A DNA stretch of 11,943 nucleotides from Bacteroidales bacterium H4 (GTDB taxonomy: Bacteria > Bacteroidota > Bacteroidia > Bacteroidales > Muribaculaceae), in the NCBI GenBank assembly GCA_001701165.1, contig DAAP01000005.1, forward strand, positions 1 to 11,943, given 5' to 3'. Every line of letters begins with the position of its first letter. Position 1 is the stretch's first letter. A program made the translations under genes and the position numbers. Below the pieces are notes generated by a model. It was not told where the DNA came from and did no database searches. It was given only the letters and a program-made list of their open reading frames with translations. Shown here piece after piece: positions 1 to 6,950 of the stretch.

Positions 1-314
1 CTCACTTGATGCGCAACGCGTCTTACATTCCGTTGTACGCACAATGGGATATTGCCGCTCACGCCAACGACATTTTTGGATACATTACCTCTATCTTCAA
101 ACGCACGTGGAGCGAGGGCGGCTACGCGTACCCCTATGATGCGCTCAATCGTCTGGAATCCGCCGTCTTCACTCCGGCGGAAGGCTTGGCGGACAGACCC
201 GGCATTGAGAGAGGCCGCATACCCGACTTCTCGGTATATTACTGCTACGACCTGCGCGGCAATACGACCAACGTTGTACGCTACGGTGTTGTCGATGCCA
301 ATCGGCGCGGCTAA
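1..314 (+). pseudogene. RHS/YD-repeat protein remnant, 5' end outside the window
   Basis: The frame is open to the left window edge and stops at TAA 312-314. The translation carries two degenerate YD/RHS units: an ITSIFKRT segment, a YPYDALNRLESAVF segment and a YYCYDLRGNTTNVVRYG segment, matching the family pattern of YDxLNRL followed by YDxxGNxxxxxRYG. RHS proteins are large secreted or surface proteins of over a thousand residues that end in a core domain followed by a variable toxin or tip. Here the frame ends shortly after a YD unit, without core or tip. Family positions are altered, for example GYITSI where GNITSI is usual. I read this as the decayed or truncated end of an RHS gene rather than a working one. 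A short intact orphan cannot be excluded because the start is not visible. Confidence 0.65.
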
Positions 315-419
315 ACACTATGCTCTATATGTCAATGGTTTATTTTTGTTGGCCGGCGATAATTCTTATAATTCGTAATATTTTATCTTTCGTGGGGTTT
401 GGCGGCTTGGCGGCGATGC
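315..419. other. Short convergent intergenic gap
   Basis: This AT-rich gap lies between the RHS remnant and the 3' end of the minus-strand exporter gene. I see no convincing stem followed by a T-run, no tRNA and no repeat. The RHS frame does not resume in another frame here. Confidence 0.5.
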
Positions 420-1769
420 TCAGTGCTGCTGTTCCTCGATGAAGGGGTTGCGTCGGCGGGCTGCCCGGGCCAGAGCCTCGACGCGCTGTTGACGGCGCCT
501 GTTGATATGCCGGCGTGCAAAGATTGTAGGCACGGCTACGCCTAAGGCGATACACAGGATTATCAGCGCCGATTGGACGCCGTTGTACACTGCCTGTGTC
601 AGTTCGCCCACCACGCCGTGCATATATATTATTGTCATCAGGGCGCGGTACATCAGTACGCCCGGAACCATTACGATGACCGAGGGCACAGTGATGACAT
701 TCATCGGTACATGAACGATGTGCACCACCTTGATAGCAATGACAGCTATGACTGCGGCAGCCACGAAAGCCCCGAGAGCCGGGCCCATCCCCAGTGTCGA
801 GGCTGCGAAGGTGCGGATGCTGACGGTGGTGGCGCCGCCGATGGCGACTACCCATAATGCACGTCGCGGAATGTTAAAAATCGAGGCAAAGCCGGCGGCA
901 CCCATGGCGCCTGCCAGGGCCGCGGCCGCGTATGAGGTTCCTCCCGAGATGCTTTGTGCCATGATGCGGTCGATGGCATCCGGCATCGTGGGCAAAATCA
1001 CGCGCAGCGCCATGGCTATACCGAAAGACATTGCCGCTACAATCATTATGGTGTTCACTGCACGCGACACGCCCACCATGAGGTGGTCGTCCAGCATATC
1101 GGAAACAAAATTGATGAGCGGCACGCCCGGAATGATGAATAATGTGCAGGCACATAGCGGATAACCGCCTGTGTCCCACTCGGTGAGCGCCATCAGTATG
1201 GCGGCGCAACAAGTGCTGACAGCTGCGGCCGTGGCTATGACGACGTAGACATTGATGCTTGTAGTATTGAACCATCGTCGGACAATATAGCCCGGAATAG
1301 CCGCCATGGCCGTGATGGCTGCGGCTTCCCATCCGCCGCCGAAAATACGGCAAAACCCGGCGCAAGCTATAGCCGCGCATAGGCATAGCAGCCACGGAGC
1401 GTAAGCGCCGCCGATGCCGCGCTCGATGTCTTTTAGGTGTGCGGCATAATGTTCCACATCGTAATTATGCGATATTGCACGCCAAGACAGTTTGCTGACA
1501 ACGGCCATGGTGTTCATGTCGATACGGTGGCGTCGCACCTTCTGCGATTTATATACCGAATGTGTGGCGTCGCTGATGTTGACGGCTACAAGACTCCATC
1601 GCACATCGATATGCAGGTTTTCGTGCGGTATGCCGAAATGCACCGACAGGCGTGTCATTGTGCGCATGATGCGCGAGGTGTCGGCCCCGCATTCCATCAA
1701 CAATACGCCCGTGCGTACAAGCAAGTCAGCCTTGCGCCGCAGTGTAGTGAACGTCATAGTGTTGTTCAT
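420..1769 (-). CDS. ThrE/YjjP-YjjB-type threonine/serine exporter family protein (fused)
   Basis: This 449-aa integral membrane protein looks like a fusion of the two ThrE exporter halves. The N-terminal cytoplasmic part (about residues 1-115) has the YjjP-type segment GVLLMECGADTSRI at 21-34. Hydrophobic segments follow at about 126-142, 150-164, 172-194 and 205-220, with the conserved region IIPGVPLINFVSDMLDD at 212-228. The second, YjjB-like half (about 280-420) includes VPSVIVMVPGVLMYRAL at 361-377. Known members export threonine, serine or other small amino acids or dicarboxylates across the inner membrane; the substrate here is unknown. The start at 1769 is the first ATG; a second ATG at 1757 would remove only four residues. 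It is transcribed away from the capsid cassette, and a TATCTTTG box lies 80-87 bases upstream. The length fits a complete fused member. Confidence 0.88.
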   Translation of the reverse strand: MNNTMTFTTLRRKADLLVRTGVLLMECGADTSRIMRTMTRLSVHFGIPHENLHIDVRWSLVAVNISDATHSVYKSQKVRRHRIDMNTMAVVSKLSWRAISHNYDVEHYAAHLKDIERGIGGAYAPWLLCLCAAIACAGFCRIFGGGWEAAAITAMAAIPGYIVRRWFNTTSINVYVVIATAAAVSTCCAAILMALTEWDTGGYPLCACTLFIIPGVPLINFVSDMLDDHLMVGVSRAVNTIMIVAAMSFGIAMALRVILPTMPDAIDRIMAQSISGGTSYAAAALAGAMGAAGFASIFNIPRRALWVVAIGGATTVSIRTFAASTLGMGPALGAFVAAAVIAVIAIKVVHIVHVPMNVITVPSVIVMVPGVLMYRALMTIIYMHGVVGELTQAVYNGVQSALIILCIALGVAVPTIFARRHINRRRQQRVEALARAARRRNPFIEEQQH

Positions 1770-1801
1770 AATGTGATTGCCCTATTGAATAAAAACAAAT
1801 G

Positions 1802-1820
1802 TGGCAAAAATATATTGCCA
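1802..1820. repeat. Inverted repeat TGGCAA-N7-TTGCCA, possible operator
   Basis: A perfect 6-bp inverted repeat with a 7-nt AT-rich centre. On the minus strand it lies between the candidate -7 box (1849-1856) and the exporter start at 1769, so it would fall in the 5' untranslated region or just after the transcription start. This layout suits a repressor operator, but no cognate regulator is visible. Confidence 0.35.
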
Positions 1821-1848
1821 ATTGTGGTAATATACCTTATTGAAATCA

Positions 1849-1856
1849 CAAAGATA
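1849..1856 (-). promoter_or_regulatory. Candidate -7 box for the exporter gene
   Basis: On the minus strand these bases read TATCTTTG, matching the Bacteroidetes -7 consensus TAnnTTTG. It lies about 80 nt upstream of the exporter start. No good TTTG -33 element is present at the usual distance, so the call is moderate. Confidence 0.45.
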
Positions 1857-2023
1857 ATGAATATTCCGATATGAAAGTGGGGAAATGGTTAGTGTTTATC
1901 ATCTTCGTTTTATATTAGTCTGATAGTCAGGGATGCGGATTGATGCTGACGTTTACCGTCATGAGCGCGGTTGTGTGCTGAAAGTTGGTGAAAAGCCAAA
2001 TAATGTTAAATATTAAATTTGTA

Positions 2024-2055
2024 TTTGGTCAATTAAAATAATCGTCATAACTTTG
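2024..2055 (+). promoter_or_regulatory. Bacteroidetes-type promoter for the capsid-portal cassette
   Basis: TTTG at 2024-2027 and TAACTTTG at 2048-2055 match the Bacteroidetes sigma-ABfr consensus (-33 TTTG, -7 TAnnTTTG) with 20 nt between the elements. The first cassette start follows 45 bases after the -7 box. This is the clearest promoter in the window, and it is of the vegetative host type rather than phage-specific. Confidence 0.7.
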
Positions 2056-2099
2056 CGGCGTAACAATCAAACACCAATTATCAACCAAAACAAAAAAAG

Positions 2100-2687
2100 A
2101 TGAAAACAAACGAAAAACACAAGACAGCAATCAAAGAAGCTGCCGTTTCCGTCGAGAAGCCGCAACAGTCTGCAACGCTCGCCACTCCCACCAAGTGTGC
2201 CGATATTCTGTTGCCCGAGGCTTCTCTGGTACGGACCGAAGCCGCTGACAATGATGATGGAAGAATTCCGCCGCTCGAACTTGGCGAAGACCGATTGACG
2301 CCGGTCACAACGCCCATAGTTCGCATAGACAGTCCCGACCCGGCAGGCTCGACAGCAGCGGCCGATAAGGTTGGTGCTCCGACAGTAGATGCGGATGTCG
2401 CCATCAAGGCCATCGCCGCCGCTATGGATATAGACACTCGCATCGCCCATGCCTTGGTAGATATCCATGCAGGTGTCGATACAGCCGAAGCCTTTGCACG
2501 CGCCTACGGCATAACGTTGCCCGACAAAGAAAACGCCGGCGAGTCTCGACTCGCACAAGTCGGCGAGGCAAAATCCACTGATGCGAACGTGCCTGCCGAC
2601 GGGACTGCTGTGTCTGCACGGTTGCCCGAGCAAGCCGTAAGTGTCCCCACTTTCCTTTGCAATCCACGTCGCGGCTTCTGGGACTAA
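2100..2687 (+). CDS. Hypothetical acidic/Ala-rich protein in scaffold position, first gene of the cassette
   Basis: This 195-aa protein does not belong to a family I recognise. The first 20 residues are Lys-rich. Residues 25-95 are low-complexity, rich in Ala, Pro, Asp and Thr, and probably disordered. Residues 97-140 look helical (DVAIKAIAAAMDIDTRIAHA, continuing to about YGITL). The C terminus ends in NPRRGFWD. Tailed-phage scaffolding proteins are often small, charged and helical and are encoded just before the major capsid gene, which is the position of this gene. A scaffold role is therefore possible from position and composition, but no scaffold motif is seen. The ATG at 2100 follows an A-rich leader and lies 45 nt after a strong promoter box. 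The capsid gene begins 143 nt downstream. Confidence 0.65.
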   Translation: MKTNEKHKTAIKEAAVSVEKPQQSATLATPTKCADILLPEASLVRTEAADNDDGRIPPLELGEDRLTPVTTPIVRIDSPDPAGSTAAADKVGAPTVDADVAIKAIAAAMDIDTRIAHALVDIHAGVDTAEAFARAYGITLPDKENAGESRLAQVGEAKSTDANVPADGTAVSARLPEQAVSVPTFLCNPRRGFWD

Positions 2688-2719
2688 TCTTCCTTGCCTG
2701 AAGCTTATCCGATACCATC

Positions 2720-2742
2720 GAAAAACACACAGAAAAACACAC
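2720..2742 (+). repeat. Tandem direct repeat of GAAAAACACAC
   Basis: Two perfect 11-bp copies at 2720-2730 and 2732-2742 give a 12-bp period. The second copy overlaps the first base of the palindrome at 2742-2757. The location is the leader region of the capsid gene. Confidence 0.6.
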
Positions 2743-2757
2743 TTATCGGCCGATAAG
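2742..2757. promoter_or_regulatory. Perfect 16-bp palindrome CTTATCGGCCGATAAG upstream of the capsid gene
   Basis: The sequence is its own reverse complement over all 16 bases with no loop, which fits a dimeric protein-binding site better than an RNA hairpin. A related sequence, CTTATCCGATA, lies at 2704-2714 and could be a second, imperfect site. Both lie in the 143-bp spacer before the capsid gene, 74 bp or more from its start. No regulator gene is present in the cassette. Confidence 0.5.
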
Positions 2758-2830
2758 ACACAACGTCCGCGCCACCGGGGCCGGACACGACAACCCAAAC
2801 AATTTATTCACAATCCAAAACCAAATTACA

Positions 2831-4114
2831 ATGAGTACAAACACCTATCAAAGCGCCTATGGCACGCAAGTCAGCGGCGCACCGCTCACCACAGCCATTA
2901 CCGAGGCCTCCGCTCCCGGACTGCTGCGCAACGATGTAGACGAACGTATCGTCAAGATTCGTCCCATGGCCACGCCCATCGACCAGCTGTCGCGCTGTGC
3001 CGGAGCCCGCAACTGCGCATCCATGAAAGTCAACTACTATGCCGTCGATGTCAAGCCTGTGGGCGCATTGCTGGCCACCGGTATCGGTGCGACGGATACC
3101 ATCGTGGAAGACGATGCCGCCAATGTCTACGTGCACACCGACTGCGATGCCATATTCTCGGTGAGCGAGACATTGATGCTGCCCGAGGTCAAGGTCTCCC
3201 ATAAGGTAGACGGCGTGGCCACCACCGGGGCGCTGATGCTTTACGTTATCAGTACCGGCGATGCCAAAGGCATGTTGTGCCGCATCGTCAATGCAGACAT
3301 CAAAACCGCCTCGGACAACAAGCCGCATGCCGATATACCCGAAATAGAAGAAGGAGCCAAAGTGGTGCGCATGGGACGTGCCGCCGCCGAACTGGATGTG
3401 CAGACCGCACAGTTTGAAGCACTGCCCAAGCGCAATGTCAACAACTGCCAGATTTTCAAGATGCAAGTCGAGCAATCCACTTTCCAGAAGCTCGCCAACA
3501 AGGAAGTCGGATGGGACTTCTCCGACCAGGAAGAAGTGGCCGTCATCGATATGCGCATGGGCATGGAGAAGAATTTTCTTTTCGGCACCCGTTCCGAACT
3601 ATACGATCCCGTCAAGAAAGAGACCATATACCTTACCGGAGGCATCTGGGGCCAGACCGACAAGCAGTTCAACTACACCCCCGGCGCCATGGACCGTATC
3701 GCATTGGTCAACATGTGTCGCCGTGCCTTCACCGGCAACGGCGGGTCCTGCCGCAAGATCCTTATCGGTGGCTCGGGTCTGATACAAGAACTCACCAACT
3801 TGCCGTATGACAAGGTGCTCAGCGCCGGCCAGACCTATACGCGTTGGGGCATAGAGTTCCGTGAGATATGCTCCAACTTCGGCACGCTGTATGTGGTGCA
3901 CAGCGAGATCTTTGACCAGTGCGGTCACAGTAACGACGGGTTCATCCTCGACCCCGATTATATGACCAAGTACTGCCATGTGCCCTTCCATGCCGAGACG
4001 CTGGATCTGCGCCGCAGCGGCCTGCGTAATACCGATGCCGTGGTGCTGACCGAGGCCAGTTGTCTTGTGCTGCGCCATCCCGCCACCCATATGCGCATAG
4101 TGGCCAACGAATAA
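2831..4114 (+). CDS. SU10-like major capsid protein (HK97-fold family, DUF5309-like)
   Basis: This 427-aa protein reads as a phage-type major capsid protein of the SU10-like family. The N-terminal arm has the pattern of an Ile-rich segment followed by PMATPIDQLSR (about residues 47-57), as in SU10-like capsids where a conserved P-x-x-TP motif starts the N-arm. The middle, near residue 245, carries LFGTRSELYDP followed by a TGGIWGQ segment. The C-terminal half (about 280-420) alternates hydrophobic strands with conserved glycines, including KILIGGSGLIQEL, FGTLYVVHSEIFD and LDPDYM, and ends in an outer-strand-like RHPATHMRIV. Such proteins form the icosahedral shell. No N-terminal protease-processed extension or protease gene is seen. 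The ATG at 2831 follows an A/C-rich leader. The frame is intact, and the length is in the range of this family. The fold assignment is by motif reading only. Confidence 0.78.
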   Translation: MSTNTYQSAYGTQVSGAPLTTAITEASAPGLLRNDVDERIVKIRPMATPIDQLSRCAGARNCASMKVNYYAVDVKPVGALLATGIGATDTIVEDDAANVYVHTDCDAIFSVSETLMLPEVKVSHKVDGVATTGALMLYVISTGDAKGMLCRIVNADIKTASDNKPHADIPEIEEGAKVVRMGRAAAELDVQTAQFEALPKRNVNNCQIFKMQVEQSTFQKLANKEVGWDFSDQEEVAVIDMRMGMEKNFLFGTRSELYDPVKKETIYLTGGIWGQTDKQFNYTPGAMDRIALVNMCRRAFTGNGGSCRKILIGGSGLIQELTNLPYDKVLSAGQTYTRWGIEFREICSNFGTLYVVHSEIFDQCGHSNDGFILDPDYMTKYCHVPFHAETLDLRRSGLRNTDAVVLTEASCLVLRHPATHMRIVANE

Positions 4115-4157
4115 TCTATGGTCGAAGGGTAGGGCGGGGGGATATCAAAGCCGTAAT

Positions 4158-4195
4158 GGTGCGCCGACAATTCAAAATCGCTGTGTCGGCGCACC
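4158..4195 (+). promoter_or_regulatory. 12-bp stem-loop after the capsid gene
   Basis: GGTGCGCCGACA (4158-4169) pairs perfectly with TGTCGGCGCACC (4184-4195) across a 14-nt loop. It starts 44 nt after the capsid stop. It could protect the capsid mRNA 3' end, slow RNA polymerase or set capsid-to-portal ratio. It shares bases 4184-4195 with the hairpin at 4180-4203, so the two cannot form together. Confidence 0.6.
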
Positions 4196-4203
4196 GACAC
4201 AGC
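4180..4203 (+). promoter_or_regulatory. Alternative 10-bp stem with 4-nt loop
   Basis: GCTGTGTCGG (4180-4189) pairs perfectly with CCGACACAGC (4194-4203) around the loop CGCA. It uses the 3' arm of the larger stem at 4158-4195, which makes the two structures mutually exclusive, as in attenuators and riboswitch expression platforms. No poly-T follows. Confidence 0.55.
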
Positions 4204-4292
4204 CCGGCCTTTGATACGGCCGAAGACGAATATGCGCGACCAAATGCGCTAAACATCATACATGAACACACGCCAAAACAATATCCGATACG

Positions 4293-4883
4293 ATGAAAAT
4301 CACACTGACACAAGCCCAAATGTTGTCGCTGTGGCGCCGAGCTCAAGGGCTCGAACCCACCGCCGCCGCTGTCTCGCTCGAACAATGGGACAGCATAGAC
4401 ACCGAAGCCCAATTGGCACTGCGTATGCGGCAATGGTATCTGCGGCTTCTTGACATGGGTGACGAGACGCTTGTGGCCACCTCCGACATTTCCACGCAAA
4501 TATCTCTGCGCCGTGTTGGTGACGGCTTGTATGCCGCCACGCTGCCCGCGACCTGCCGTCGGCTGCTGCGGCTCAATGTCACCGATGAATGTGGTACCTC
4601 GATGGTGGTGCCCGATGCCGATGTCGTTCCCGAAACGGCCGTGACGCGCTATCGTCGTCGCCGCGCCAATCCGTGGGGAGCGCCCGCCTTTGTTCCGGTG
4701 CGTGCCTGCGTCCGTGGCCACAGCCTCGTTGTGGCCTGCGGGCACGGCCCGGGTGGCGCCGACACCCTGCCCGCGGTCAGCGAGGCGCAGGCTGTCATCG
4801 ACCCCGGCGATGAGACCTACATCTTGGACGAGGCCGCCCTGGCCACCATCCCCGGAGATGTCGACCTGAGCACTTTTGTGTAA
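4293..4883 (+). CDS. Hypothetical protein in head-connector position
   Basis: I do not recognise a family for this 196-aa protein. Its layout is a helical N terminus (about residues 5-55, with a segment QLALRMRQWYLRLLDMGDE) followed by a strand-rich part: YAATLPATCRRLLRLNV at about 79-95 and FVPVRACVRGHSLVVACG at about 132-149, with an Arg patch RYRRRR between. Short helical-then-beta proteins encoded next to capsid and portal genes are often head-tail adaptors or head-completion proteins, and the LP-x-x-x-R segment recalls such adaptors. That is inference from position and gross pattern. The start at 4293 follows an A/C-rich leader; an ATG at 4262 is in another frame. The stop at 4881 lies 76 nt before the best portal start. 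Confidence 0.6.
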   Translation: MKITLTQAQMLSLWRRAQGLEPTAAAVSLEQWDSIDTEAQLALRMRQWYLRLLDMGDETLVATSDISTQISLRRVGDGLYAATLPATCRRLLRLNVTDECGTSMVVPDADVVPETAVTRYRRRRANPWGAPAFVPVRACVRGHSLVVACGHGPGGADTLPAVSEAQAVIDPGDETYILDEAALATIPGDVDLSTFV

Positions 4884-4959
4884 GAATCCGGAATATATAA
4901 AATCCGGTAATCGTAAACATCAAAAAAACAAGTTCATAAGCAATAAAAAAAGGAATACC

Positions 4960-6390
4960 ATGACAGATAATATAGAAAAACACGTTTTGGAAGCTGCACG
5001 CGATGCTTATGCCGCGCAAGGCGATTTGCGTCGACGCCGCATGCGATACAAACGCTTCACTTACGGAGACCAATGGGGCGACATAGTACGCGACAGCCGC
5101 GGCGCCTTGGTACGCGAGGGCGATCTCATGGCTGCCGGCGGTCGTCCGCCGCTGACCAACAATCTGATACGCCGCCTTGTCAAGACCATTGTCGGACGTT
5201 GGCGCACCATGGCCGTCGAGAGCCGTCGCTACGACGCTCCGGCCCTGTATGCGCGGCTCAACAGTCTTGCCGAACTCGACGCCCGCATGCTTGAGGAATT
5301 CCTGATCAGCGGCTGCGCCATCCAACGCGTCAGCCGCGAAAACCGCGTGCCTGCCGGCAGCGCCGTGTGGGTGGACAATGTCAGTCCGCGCGACTTCTTT
5401 GTCAATGCCTTTAGCGATCCGCGCGGCCACGACATCCGATTGGTGGGGATGCTGCACGAGATGACGCCCGTCGAACTGGCTGCGCGTTTCGGCCGCAAAG
5501 ACCGATTGCGTATGGCCGCGCTGCTGCAGCGAGCGCGTGCTATTGCCGGCGGCGACGGCATACCCGCCGAGCCGCTGGTGCGCGACTCCTCCGGCGAAGA
5601 CTTTGCGCGGGCACGCAGCGGATACTGTCGTGTCATTGAGATTTGGACCCTGGATAGCGCCGTTGCACCCTCCGGTGTCGATATTTCCATGGGATGGCAT
5701 TGCCGATGGATGCTGCCCGATGGCACACTGCTGGACCAATATCACAGCCCCTTCGGGCACGGCTCGCACCCTTTTGCTGTCAAATTCTATCCTCTGACAG
5801 ACGGCGAGGTACATTCGTTTGTCGAAGACGTTGTCGAGCAGCAGAAATACATCAATCGACTTGTCGTGCTCATAGACAAGATGATGGGTGCCAGTGCCAA
5901 AGGTGTTCTGCTGTTCCCCATGGCCCAGAAATCCCCATTGGTGTCATGGGAAGAAATTGCAGAGCGCTGGAGTCGTACCGACGGCGTCATCCCGGTGATG
6001 GGTCGCGGCGAGACGCTGCCCACGCAGATAGCCGGTACGGGTGCCGATGCCGGTGCGCACCGGCTGCTGTCTCTCGAGCTGAAACTCTTTGAAGATGTCA
6101 GCGGTGTCAGCAACGCCCTATTGGGCCAATCTTCCAATGCCGCCGGCGGCGCCGGGCTCTTCGATGCTCAGGTGCGCAACTCCACCATAGCCCTTGCCGA
6201 CATCTTCGATACCTTCGAGTCCTTTTTGTCCGATCGCGACCGCCGCATACTGTTATGCGGGCAGTCCGACAGTACACCTGCGGCAACATTGCCGGGGAAA
6301 TGTACGCCGACACGTGATGCCGCCGAGGAGAAGTGTACGACTGCGAGAGTCGGAGACATTACAAACTCAACACGCACGACCCGACCATGA
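4960..6390 (+). CDS. Phage portal-like protein with an atypical, possibly frameshifted C terminus
   Basis: This 476-aa protein resembles portal proteins of podo-/SU10-like phages, dodecameric rings at the capsid vertex through which DNA passes. Supporting segments: YGDQWGD at 35-41; GRPPLTNNLIRRLVKTIVG at 61-79 (family pattern: R-P-x-x-x-N followed by a helix to a Gly); a beta-rich middle with NVSPRDFF and VIEIW; FVEDVVEQQKYINRLVVLID at 287-306 followed by KMMGASAKGVL; and GVSNALLGQ at 382-390. The ATG at 4960 is preferred because AGGA lies just upstream; an in-frame TTG at 4876 would add 28 basic, unlikely residues and overlap the previous gene. After about residue 430 the reading changes character to a Thr/Ala/Pro-rich tail, while the -1 frame reads plausibly as portal. 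The stop overlaps the next start (ATGA at 6387-6390), which suggests coupled translation. Confidence 0.75.
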   Translation: MTDNIEKHVLEAARDAYAAQGDLRRRRMRYKRFTYGDQWGDIVRDSRGALVREGDLMAAGGRPPLTNNLIRRLVKTIVGRWRTMAVESRRYDAPALYARLNSLAELDARMLEEFLISGCAIQRVSRENRVPAGSAVWVDNVSPRDFFVNAFSDPRGHDIRLVGMLHEMTPVELAARFGRKDRLRMAALLQRARAIAGGDGIPAEPLVRDSSGEDFARARSGYCRVIEIWTLDSAVAPSGVDISMGWHCRWMLPDGTLLDQYHSPFGHGSHPFAVKFYPLTDGEVHSFVEDVVEQQKYINRLVVLIDKMMGASAKGVLLFPMAQKSPLVSWEEIAERWSRTDGVIPVMGRGETLPTQIAGTGADAGAHRLLSLELKLFEDVSGVSNALLGQSSNAAGGAGLFDAQVRNSTIALADIFDTFESFLSDRDRRILLCGQSDSTPAATLPGKCTPTRDAAEEKCTTARVGDITNSTRTTRP

Positions 6391-6848
6391 AAACACTTAC
6401 TGCACAACGCAACCGCGCCTTTGCCGACCTGTGTCTGCGCATGGCCGATGCCGACCTGCGGCACGGGCGGCTTGTCAATGTCGGCGTGATTGTGCGCCGT
6501 GCCATATATACTCCTGCGGCCGGGTACTACCTGTCCTATAACCGCGCATTGCGTCTGATATACGGCTGTAGCGATATATGCCGAGACGAAGACGGTATAG
6601 GCCTGCAACGCGCCGAGGCTCTGCATCGTGCCGTCGACAAATACCGCGCCCGCCATCCGCAAGCCTCGATACCGCGTGCCGTGGCCGATGTGCTTGCCGA
6701 CAACGGCGCTCCTCGGTACTACTTTCGCCCCGAACAAGGACGCCGCATTCTGGCCGACGAAGTGCGTCGGCGTTTGCGCGACGGTCAGCTGTCCGGCACT
6801 CCGGCGCTGCTGGCCCTCGCCTTTGCGCTACGCCTGCGCCGAAGCTAA
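6387..6848 (+). CDS. Hypothetical 153-aa protein with two tandem repeats
   Basis: No known family is recognised. The protein is Arg- and Ala-rich and mostly helical. It contains an internal duplication: residues 10-58 end in A-A-G-Y-Y-L-S-Y-N-R-A-L-R-L-I, and residues 76-122 end in A-P-R-Y-Y-F-R-P-E-Q-G-R-R-I-L. In both copies the Ala, the YY pair and the final Arg align with a 64-residue offset. A small basic helical protein could bind DNA or another head component, but nothing proves this. The start is ATG 6387, overlapping the portal stop as ATGA. The same frame is open upstream to 6318, with an alternative start at 6333 giving 18 extra residues, so part of that stretch could be a portal remnant. 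The gene depends on cassette transcription; no promoter lies just upstream. Confidence 0.65.
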   Translation: MKTLTAQRNRAFADLCLRMADADLRHGRLVNVGVIVRRAIYTPAAGYYLSYNRALRLIYGCSDICRDEDGIGLQRAEALHRAVDKYRARHPQASIPRAVADVLADNGAPRYYFRPEQGRRILADEVRRRLRDGQLSGTPALLALAFALRLRRS

Positions 6849-6851
6849 AGT

Positions 6852-6879
6852 CGGCCACATCAGGCAAGTCAAGTGGCCG
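6852..6879 (+). promoter_or_regulatory. 7-bp intercistronic stem-loop
   Basis: CGGCCAC (6852-6858) pairs perfectly with GTGGCCG (6873-6879) across a 14-nt loop, starting 3 nt after the stop of the 153-aa gene. No T-run follows, so it is more likely an mRNA stability or processing element, or chance, than a terminator. Confidence 0.4.
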
Positions 6880-6950
6880 TCCGGCAGACACGCTCGTCGC
6901 GCCTATTGCACTAATACAAATATTCATAAACATCAAAAGTCGTAACAACA

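Larger units (their letters stand above)
1770..2099. other. 330-bp divergent intergenic region
   Basis: This region separates the exporter (minus) from the phage-head-like cassette (plus). It contains a minus-strand -7 box (1849-1856), an inverted repeat (1802-1820) and a good plus-strand promoter (2024-2055). I see no RNA gene. The last 35 bases before the 2100 start are A/C-rich, a typical Bacteroidetes leader. Confidence 0.6.
4115..4292. other. 178-bp structured spacer between capsid and next gene
   Basis: This spacer holds two competing stem-loops, listed separately, followed by an A/C-rich leader before the ATG at 4293. An outer pair of arms (TATCAAAGCCG at 4143-4153 and CGGCCTTTGATA at 4205-4216, one bulged C) encloses the first stem and would lengthen it into a structure of about 74 nt. 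No T-run follows, so it is not a standard intrinsic terminator. Confidence 0.6.

Noticed and set aside
1871..1918. 15-codon frame reading MKVGKWLVFIIFVLY in the divergent spacer
   Set aside because: It resembles a short hydrophobic leader, but it is tiny, has no supporting signals and occurs in AT-rich DNA where such frames are common. It could be the broken start of a lost gene.
4885..4907. Direct repeat AATCCGG twice with a 16-bp period before the portal gene
   Set aside because: The unit is only 7 bp and lies in AT-rich spacer next to the end of the previous gene; I cannot separate it from chance.
4795..5814. 339-codon open frame on the minus strand opposite the portal gene
   Set aside because: It is antisense to a gene with clear portal motifs. 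Long antisense frames arise from the GC-rich codon use; its translation is low-complexity and matches no family pattern. The same applies to minus-strand frames at 2804-3475, 3599-4090 and 4116-4745.
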